Source of the DNA: Eublepharis macularius
Taxonomy: Eukaryota > Chordata > Lepidosauria > Squamata > Eublepharidae
Assembly: GCF_028583425.1 (NCBI RefSeq)
Contig: NC_072793.1
Location: 173,391,681 to 173,455,680 of the forward strand
Length of the DNA stretch: 64,000 nt
Direction of reading: 5' to 3'
In this document: in pieces, positions 57,529 to 64,000 of the stretch
Layout: the number at the start of each line of letters is the position of its first letter
How positions within the stretch are numbered: the first letter of the stretch is position 1
Translations under genes and position numbers: made by a program
Notes under the pieces: model-generated
The model's database searches: none
What the model was told of the DNA's origin: nothing
Seen by the model: only the letters and a program-made list of their open reading frames with translations

Positions 57529-57578
57529 GCAACTGAAGAGGTGAGCTCTGACTCACAAAAGCTCATGCAAGAGTCATG
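57529..57578 (+). repeat. Hammerhead-like PLE remnant beside gene D SCAN exon
   Basis: GCAA, CTGAAGA, hairpin (GTGAG/CTCAC), AAAA, GCTCATGC. The CGAAA expected in the core is CAAAA, consistent with CpG decay. Confidence 0.58.
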
Positions 57579-57674
57579 GGTGTTAGTAAATAAGAAGCCA
57601 AAAGACCTTCAATACAGTTATCTACTCTGCTCAACAAATGTATTGCAAAACTATAAACTAGAGATCCTGGAAGC

Positions 57675-58010
57675 TCAATTCAATTCAATTCAAATGCCTT
57701 TAATGGCATACAAATGGCATGCTAAGACAGCAAACAAGTCACTATAAAATTACATAAAATATCAGAAGTCAACACATTTATACAAAACTTGTATGAGTCT
57801 TAAGCACACCCACTAAAAACTCTGCAAACACTTTAAAAATCGCTGTATCATTATCCTTTAACAGAAAACGACAAAAATTATCCATCAATACAGGTGTTCA
57901 ATACATTTTGGCAACCTCTCAAACAGCATTCTTTGCAACTTATCATATAAACGGCATTCCAAAATTATATGCTGGATGGTATCTGGCCAGTTGGCTCCAC
58001 ACAAACAGCT
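57675..58010 (-). mobile_element. LINE 3' end with (AATTG)n tail, gene D only
   Basis: The minus-strand sequence ends GCCATTAAAGGCATTTG followed by AATTGAATTGAATTG. It interrupts first-intron sequence that is continuous in genes B and C. The clade is uncertain; a short tandem tail is typical of some R4-like elements. Confidence 0.5.
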
Positions 58011-58629
58011 TTTAATCCCTTTTAATATTTATAATGTTTTGCTTTTTTAATTCACCTCAGCTTTCCTGGAGAGGCAGCATAAAAATTTTCTCAATAAAGA
58101 AATAAATATCTTTGCTGTGCAAGAAAGCAAAGCCAGGCAGAGTTTTGTGGCTGATTTGAGAAATCTGAGCTGGGCAAGTGACTTTGAGAAGCTAATTCAC
58201 TGAGAAAGGATCAGATTGTCACAGGAGTCCATGATCGCAAGAGAGAGACCAATTTCCAGAAGCCAAAGATCCTGCTTTTTCAAAAGTACGGCTAGAACGC
58301 CAAGCTGCAGCAGAGGGGAAGCCCCCAAAAATCCAAGTTTGCAATTCCAGAAAAAAAAAGAAAAAACCTACAGGCATGTTGTACCCCAGCAATGCCAAGC
58401 TTATGGAAGGAATTCGAACACACAACAAAAGAGGGGCCTTTTTGCAACAGTTTGCATAAAGCAGCAGGATGCAGGGGAAATCAGCAGAAGGTACATGTCC
58501 TGCAGTAGAAAGAACTCAGCCCAGCCTCCAGTGAAAGGGAGGCACCAGAAAGAAGCAGAAAAGCAAGGAATCCTCAGGTTAAGAATGTTATAACCTAAAA
58601 ACTGTACTTATATGTTATGTAGGTGATAC

Positions 58630-59108
58630 TTGCCCCCAGTGGAACTCAGTGGGTTGCCAGCATATGGGGCAACTCCTGTTAGGAGGTGGCACCCCTGGTA
58701 CCACATGAGCACATGCGAAGCGCGCACGTGCTCCTGGGACTGTGCAATGACGTCACTTCTGAGAAGTGGCATCATCGAGCAGAGCGCAATGACCTCCAGG
58801 AGCACTCCTGCAAGGGGGGGGGGGTTGTCCTCTATGCTGCGTACAATCTAAACTCTCCCCCTTGCAAGGGGGGGGGGTGTTAAAGTTTCAATTGCCCCCC
58901 CTGCCACTCCCTCTTGCTGGAGCAAGGAGCTTCCTTCACAGGGTGCGAGAGGAGGGAGGGGATTCCCTCGTCCCTCGGATGAAGTGGGCTTTTTTTTAGC
59001 GAACTGATCTCTGTCTGGAGATCAAGGGACGGGGCCACCAGCCACATGACCATTTTCAAAAGGTGCTGGAATCCCGTTCCATTGCGTTTCTGATGAACAA
59101 AAGCCCTG
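58630..59108. mobile_element. MITE-type composite insertion in gene D first intron
   Basis: Absent from the collinear site of genes A-C. The right part resembles the hAT MITE at 8280 (ACTGATCTCTGTCTGGAGAT, ending AAAAGCCCTG) with G/C homopolymer runs. The left part has GTGCAATGACGTCACTTCTG and may be a second nested element. The left end is not defined. Confidence 0.5.
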
Positions 59109-59195
59109 CTCACCCCCTCCCCCATGCAGCCACCCCTCTGGACCATTCACCTTTCAGAAGCAGGGAGGTATTTTGCAAAGGAAATACTATTTTAC

Positions 59196-59323
59196 CTGTT
59201 TAAAAATCCACTAATGCCTCTCCACTTCACCCAATGGCTCTAAAAGGAAGTGACTGTGGCAAGTCAGGTGGCCTTCTCTCTTCCGGCCGTTCTAGGAATG
59301 GAATCGGCTTCCCTTTAAGCCTT
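59196..59323 (-). promoter_or_regulatory. Gene D promoter block and candidate exon 1
   Basis: Order GGCTTAAAGG, ATTCCTAGAACGGCCGG, CCACCTGACTTGCC, CACTTCC, then a TTTAAACAG/GTAAAATAG donor at 59196/59195. Confidence 0.62.
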
Positions 59324-59369
59324 GGATTGACTCCATGAAGCAGAAAGGATCCTCTCCGCAAGCAGAATC

Positions 59370-59690
59370 TGACGGAGTAATATCCATCAGACGTCAAGGA
59401 AGGCCTTTTAACATGACCATCGTTCAAGTTTATGCCTCAACTACAGAGGCTGAGGTGGAAAAAGTTGAAAACTTTTACACAAGTGTCCAAGAAGAAATTA
59501 ATCACACACCTAAACAAGATATGCAAGACCAGAGGTGACTGGAATGCAAAAGCAGGAGACAAAGCAGAATCAAACATGGTTGGAAATTTGGCACTAGGAT
59601 CATAAAATGAAACAGGAGAGTGAGTCATAGAAGTTTGTGAAGCCAATAACCTGTTCGTTGCTAACAAGTTCAAGCTTATTCAAGTTTAAC
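59370..59690 (+). mobile_element. RTE/BovB LINE endonuclease fragment
   Basis: The plus-strand translation has NMTIVQVYASTTEAEVEKVE and NFYTSVQEEINHTPKQD. Interrupted afterwards. Confidence 0.73.
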
Positions 59691-59836
59691 TGCCCATAGG
59701 CTGTTAATTCCTAAACTATGAGGTGTAGGAATTAAAAATCACAGTAAAACAAAAGTTTGCCATGTCCACAATGTAGCTTTTGCAAAGGCTACTCAGACAT
59801 AATCTTAATCTTGAAGTGTCAGGGATGGCTGAGTAG

Positions 59837-60045
59837 TAAAGAATCCAGTAGCACCTTTAAGACTAACTTAACTTTATTGTAGCATAAGATTTTGAGAACC
59901 ACAGCTCTCTTCGTTAGATGCATGGCATGAAGAGAGTTGTGACGAAGAGAGCTATGGTTCTCGAAAGCTCATGCTACAATAAAGTTGGTTATTCTTAAAG
60001 GACTGGACTCTTTACTACCTTGCAACTACAGACTAACACTGCTGA
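59837..60045. mobile_element. Inverted Penelope terminal repeats, second family (gene D flank)
   Basis: Same insertion as 45240-45466 by position. The right arm has TGACGAAGAGAGC...TTCTCGAAAGCTCATGC, fitting CUGANGA, stem II, GAAA and a stem I closing sequence. The CATGC end pairs with GCATG 5' of the core. Confidence 0.7.
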
Positions 60046-60339
60046 CATTCCTAAGAAATCTCTCTCCGGCTGTTGCATCCTTTTGACAGTAGAAAAAAGT
60101 ACGGGACAATGAATCGACCACTGCCAAAGGGCAGTCATAAAAGGGAATCAGTCCATTCTGGCACAGAAGAGCTCCTTACTATCCTTCTGCAGAGGGAGGA
60201 AAGGTTTACTTTCAAAGAGAAGCCAGAAGGTGCAGGCAGCACAAAAAGCGTGGAAAATATCCCCTTTGAAAAACCAAATGGGGTTTAACCGCTCCCCTGA
60301 CCTATCAGAGCGTGTGTGGAGGAGTGCTTAGAACCTCAG

Positions 60340-60720
60340 ACTAGGATCAAGGAGGTGATGGGGAGTGACCTCATGTCAGCTGATTTACAGCGCCCCCTGG
60401 CGGGATTTTCATGGCAGGGAACTAACAGAACTGGTTTGCCATTGCCTGCCTCTGCAGCCTTGGAGCTTCGTTGGAGGTCTCCAACCCAATTACCAACCAA
60501 GGCTGCCCCTACTTCGCTCCTGAGATCTGACAAGATCAGGCTCACCTGGGCTATCCAGGGCAGGGCAGGGCCAAGGAGGTCCAGGTTCAAATCCCCACTC
60601 TGCCATGGAAGGAAGCTGGCTGACTTTGGCCCAGGCACACAATCTCAGGCAGACCTACCTCACAGGGTTGTTGCAAGGATAATAATCTGTCTAGAAGAAC
60701 AGTATATAAGCACAGTTATT
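60340..60720 (-). mobile_element. Composite SINE region: 5S-derived and tRNA-derived pieces
   Basis: Around 60434-60570 the minus strand resembles the 5S rRNA internal promoter region (AGATCTCAGGAGCGAAGTAG). From about 60570 a plus-strand tRNA-type B box (GGTTCAAATCCC) is followed by CTGTCTAGAAGAACAGTATA and a (TTA)n tail, the same tail as in the gene B units. Confidence 0.6.
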
Positions 60721-61084
60721 ATTATTACTATTTTTATAAAATGGAGGGCAGGAGAACAATGAAAGCTGCTTTGTGTCCTCACTGGGAAGAAAGGCAGCAC
60801 AGGCCAGGAAGGCGGGAAATGTCCCCTCCTTTACAAAACAAAGGTGAACTGACTGACAGCTAGCAGGCTCCATGTTCTCAGCTGGTAAACAGAAAGTGAA
60901 CTGGACTGGCAGGTGTCTGTGTGTCCCAATCATACAGGGGATGTTGTGACAATAAAAGAGAACAGAGAACAGCAATATAAGCCACTTTGAGTCCCCAGTG
61001 GAGAGAACAGAACCACAGATGGGTGGTGGTGGAAAATGCCCCCTCCTCTTCAAAGGAGGTGTTCAATAACTTTCCTGAACTATC

Positions 61085-61210
61085 AAAGCCAGAGGTGCAG
61101 TGGCAGAGTATCTGAGTAGGATCTAGGAGATGCAGGTTCAAATCCTGACACTACCCCAGAAAGTAGATGGCTGACTCAGGCATCTCTCAGCCTTACCAAC
61201 CTCACAGGAA
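61085..61210 (+). mobile_element. tRNA-derived SINE head
   Basis: An A-box-like GTGGCAGAGTATCTGAGTAG and a B box GGTTCAAATCC are spaced as in tRNA genes, but no cloverleaf is closed, and SINE body sequence (ACCTCACAGG) follows. Confidence 0.55.
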
Positions 61211-61274
61211 GAAGTCCTTAGGTTACTAACGTTAATGATGTACTGCTAAATTACAGGTTGGTCAATATTGCAGG

Positions 61275-61420
61275 AATCTCAAAAACATTGGTTCAAGCTA
61301 GCTGTGAGATCTCAGAAGCTGAGTCGGCCCTGGTTAGTATTTGGATGGGAGGCCACCAAGGAAGTCCAGGGTCCCTATGCAGGTCAGGCAATGGCAAACC
61401 ACCTCTGTCCATCTCTTGAA
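61275..61420 (+). mobile_element. 5S-rRNA-derived SINE
   Basis: The order GTGAGATCTCAGAAGCTGAG, CCCTGGTTAGTATTTGGATG, GGAGGCC follows the 5S rRNA A/IE/C box region on the plus strand, then AATGGCAAACCACCTCTG, the common body of these SINEs. Confidence 0.72.
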
Positions 61421-61627
61421 CACATAGTAAGTCGGCAGCACATTGCCGGCTATTTGCACCACAAAACACAGCTGCCCTTATTCCACAATCAAAAGCAGAG
61501 AAGAATTTTGCAAGTAAATGTTTTTAATCTTCCCATGTTGCCATGTCCCCGCACCCCCTCCCCGCACTAACAACTCACTTCTTGTGTAGAACAGAGAAAT
61601 GGTTCCCCCCCCTTTAAAAGAATTGAA

Positions 61628-61706
61628 GCAGGAAGTGTTTGGAGCAAGTCATGTGGCTTTTCTTGATGCCTCTCTAGGAATGGAAACTCCTAACATTTAA
61701 CCCTTG
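61628..61706 (-). promoter_or_regulatory. Orphan copy of the conserved promoter block
   Basis: GGGTTAAATG, TTCCATTCCTAGAGAGGC, CACATGACTTG, CACTTCCTGC on the minus strand. No SCAN, KRAB or finger exon follows before gene D, so it may be a relic or a distal gene D start. Confidence 0.5.
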
Positions 61707-63422
61707 GACTGACTCTCTCCATAAGGCAGAAAAGTCCCCCTCCTTGCTTCACCTTTTACCCAGCAAGCTTCACTCCAATTCCACTACAAAGTGTGGCGAA
61801 GCAAAGACAGGATTCAACCTCCTTTGACATGCCAGTTTATGCTCGTTTTTGCCTCTAAGGAGAGATCCAGAGGTTCAGAATGGGAGGAAGCTAATGTGGG
61901 GCCACTGAATGCAGAATAATCCCTCTCTATATCTAGGGAAGTATCATTTTCTGTTCTTTAAGAACCGCATGACAGAGGTGCAGAAGCTTCTGGCTGGGCT
62001 CACTGGCTTGAGCCATGCATTTCCTCAGCATTGGCTTTGTTGCTCCCCCGCAAAAGGAGGCTTTTTTGTTCTGAGTGGTGTGCCTTTATCGGTCTAATCC
62101 AGCAGGGCTCAAACACAGAAGAGAAATGCATTCGCTGGATGAAATGTAGCCCAAGAGGAGTCCTACCACATACACCAAAAGTTCCCACCAGACAAGGAAG
62201 CAAATATCTGCTGACCTCTCTCTTTCTTATGGAATTAGGTTTGGGAACCAGAAGTCCTCCTTTGGGGGTAAGAAACAGACCAGTTATTTCTGGATTTTCC
62301 TTTTCTAACAAATACTTAGGTTTTCAAACTGGGCTATCTCTTCATATTGGCTAAAGTGAGGAATGTAATATTTCTCATCTTCTGCAACACCTTCATAACG
62401 GGAGGGTGGGAAGGGGCTGCTCTTGGGATGCAGACGTATCCATCAGCTGAACCTGCTGGCGGCCCAGAGCAGAGGAGACAGTAGCAAACTCTATGGTACT
62501 ATAGCCCCCTGCACTCTCTCCCCTCCTCCAACCCTGCCCTCCATAGGCTCCACCCCAAAGCTCCAGGAATTCCCCAACCCCAAGTTGGCAACAACAGGCT
62601 TGCCAGATTCCGATTGAGAAATTCCTGGAGATTTTGAGGAAGAAGCCGGGGACTGGAGGGGTTTGAGGAGAGACCTGTCATGTCTGACTGTGCCCATTCA
62701 TTCATGCCAATATTTCTGTTGTCAAGTATATGCTCTATCCCATGCCAGGATAATTCATGAGGTCCACTACCCCTCAGTCAGGCCAGTATTAAGCTGATGG
62801 TCCTGAGTCATCTCAGTCTTGGAACTGATCTCATGTTGTAACCGATAAGTTCATTCCTTAGCTTTCGATAACCACTTTCGTTTCCTCCCACCTTCATAGA
62901 CTAGTTGGCTGCTGGTGCAGCTGCAAACATTCCTTTCCACTGATATTGTTTAATCTGACCTTGAGTGTCTGAAGTCTTGCATTGCTTAGTGTCTTGTCTG
63001 TAGAGTGTGTGAACTTTGGAAATGTTTCCCAATATTGTCCTGCAACAGCCAGAAGCCTTATTCCTATCAATGAGGCTCCCCTGCCTTTTACTTCATGTAC
63101 TCCTATGGACCTGTGTATATGTACAAAATTGAATTCCTGAATAAATATCATTTAGCCAAGGATATGTGTCTTGCTGAAGTGATCCAGGGATCTATCAGCC
63201 ATAACCTGGCCTCCATAGTCTGACAAGACCTCAGCATGGTCTAATGCCATAGAGTCCACCCTCCAGAGCAGCCAGTTTCCCCACGGGAACTAATTGCTGA
63301 GGCCAGGAGATCAGTTGCAATGCCAGGAGTTTCCCATCTCCCGCCTGGAGACTGGCAAGCCTAGAAGCTCTACAGGGCTCAAGCCAGTCCTTTTTTGTTA
63401 CCTGGAAGGGGCTTCCATGAAC
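61707..63422. other. Spacer between genes D and E
   Basis: No conserved exon seen. Segments at about 62570-62670 and 63290-63365 share words such as CCAGGAG and CTGGAGACTGGCAAGCC with a dispersed reptile repeat. Frames are short and unconvincing. Confidence 0.45.
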
Positions 63423-63512
63423 GGGTTAAATGGAACGAGCGTTTCAGTTCCTAGAGAGGCAGGAAGGGATGAGGCCACCTGATCTCTAAAAGAGACCACT
63501 TCCTGCTCTGTG
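63423..63512 (+). promoter_or_regulatory. Gene E promoter block (plus strand)
   Basis: GGGTTAAATGG, GTTCCTAGAGAGGCAGGAAG, CCACCTGATCTC, CACTTCCTGCTC: the same order as upstream of genes A-D but reversed in orientation. It fits a plus-strand gene starting at 63713. Confidence 0.65.
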
Positions 63513-63529
63513 GGAAGACTCGCCTTTCA

Positions 63530-64000
63530 GTTTCCTGCCCGGGAGTTGGGAGGAGGGTCGGATTCCCCCCTTTGAAATCGAGCATTCAGCTCCTCTTCCC
63601 CGCCCTGCCATTGACGGGGGATTCTGCCCTCCAGGAGTTCCGCGGAGTCGCCGGGCAGGAAGGCGCCGATCCAGGCAAGGGAAGGCGGGCGGCGGGCTGG
63701 GCCAGGCGGAGGATGAGGGCAGAGGCGGGCCCGGCGGGCCTGGGAGCGGGGAAGGGCCCCGAGGCCGGGAGCAGGAGCGGAGCAGAGGAAGGCCCCGCGC
63801 AGAAGGGCCCGGGGGACGAGGAGGAGCGCCCTTGGGACGCGCAGCGCCGGCGCTTCAGGCAGCTCCGCTACCGGGAGGCCGAGGGGCCCCGGGGGGCCTG
63901 CAGCCGCCTCCATCAGCTCTGCCGCCAGTGGCTGGAGCCCGAGAGGCGCAGCAAGCGGGAGATGCTGGACCTGGTGCTCCTGGAGCAGCTCCTGGCCGTC
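63530..64000. promoter_or_regulatory. CpG-rich island at gene E start
   Basis: Dense CpG and very high G+C from about 63640 to the edge, unlike the minus-strand SCAN exons, which have lost most CpG. Suggests an unmethylated germline promoter. Confidence 0.7.
63713..64000 (+). CDS. Gene E: SCAN-domain protein, first coding exon (partial)
   Basis: ATG at 63713, open to the right edge (96 codons). Begins MRAEAGPAGLGAGKGPEAGS, then an acidic stretch and SCAN from about residue 42: [51 protein letters not shown]. It is the divergent relative of the A-D SCAN exons, with the same start region (a short acidic lead) but GC-rich codons. The rest of SCAN and any KRAB or finger exons lie beyond the window. 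It is head to head with gene D, about 4 kb apart. Confidence 0.85.
   Translation, partial: MRAEAGPAGLGAGKGPEAGSRSGAEEGPAQKGPGDEEERPWDAQRRRFRQLRYREAEGPRGACSRLHQLCRQWLEPERRSKREMLDLVLLEQLLAV

Noticed and set aside
60590-60620. tRNA gene
   Set aside because: Only a B-box-like GGTTCAAATCCC in SINE context. No cloverleaf.
61290-61390. 5S rRNA gene
   Set aside because: Too diverged, lacks the gene ends, and is followed by SINE body sequence.
63527-63913. Minus-strand frame at the right edge
   Set aside because: Shadow of the GC-rich gene E exon. The plus frame encodes a clear SCAN domain.

Overview
The window looks like vertebrate nuclear DNA, most likely from a squamate reptile (lizard or snake). 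SCAN and KRAB zinc-finger exons place it in amniotes. The repeats (RTE/BovB and L2-type LINEs, Penelope-like elements with hammerhead-type terminal repeats, 5S-rRNA- and tRNA-derived SINEs, hAT and Harbinger MITEs, a Helitron) are the mix usual in squamates. The species is not identifiable by eye.

The backbone is a cluster of four paralogous SCAN-KRAB-C2H2 zinc-finger genes on the minus strand (called A to D) and the first coding exon of a fifth on the plus strand (E). Every minus-strand gene has the same plan, read right to left: a non-coding first exon with a conserved promoter block, a SCAN exon, a 49-bp exon, an 80-bp exon, a 127-bp KRAB exon, and one long exon with the whole finger array. 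Splice sites and phases agree, so B and D give open reading frames of 727 and 719 aa. C would give about 889 aa but has lost the start ATG its sisters use. A runs off the left edge before its finger exon. E starts at 63713 in a CpG-rich block and is cut by the right edge.

Layout: gene A, about 1-7720, with a duplicated promoter; A/B spacer rich in nested LINE, PLE, MITE and LTR pieces, 7.7-10.6 kb; gene B, 10.9-28.8 kb; gene C, 33.2-44.7 kb; nested-repeat spacer, 44.8-50.1 kb; gene D, 50.2-59.3 kb; divergent spacer, 59.4-63.4 kb; gene E start, 63.4-64.0 kb.

The most unusual part is gene B. Its SCAN-exon segment is repeated five times in tandem (about 2.1-2.6 kb per unit, nearly identical) in front of a single KRAB exon and a single finger exon. 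Each SCAN copy has a perfect 27-bp minisatellite on its 5' side (16, 12, 14, 14 and 8 units, from copy 1 to copy 5). The minisatellite grew out of the SCAN exon's own splice-acceptor region: every unit carries a CTGCAG acceptor-like end, is nine codons long, stays open in the SCAN frame, and holds an AP-1-type TGAGTCA site. The SCAN exon is 468 bp with phase 0 at both ends, so one, several or all copies could be spliced in without shifting frame. Whether this makes multi-SCAN proteins, alternative first exons or merely dead copies cannot be decided from DNA alone.

Paralogous segments serve as filled and empty sites for each other. That allows precise calls of several insertions (a Helitron, two hAT MITEs, a Harbinger MITE, two PLE terminal-repeat insertions, a solo LTR and an L2 copy) and gives a relative history of the cluster.
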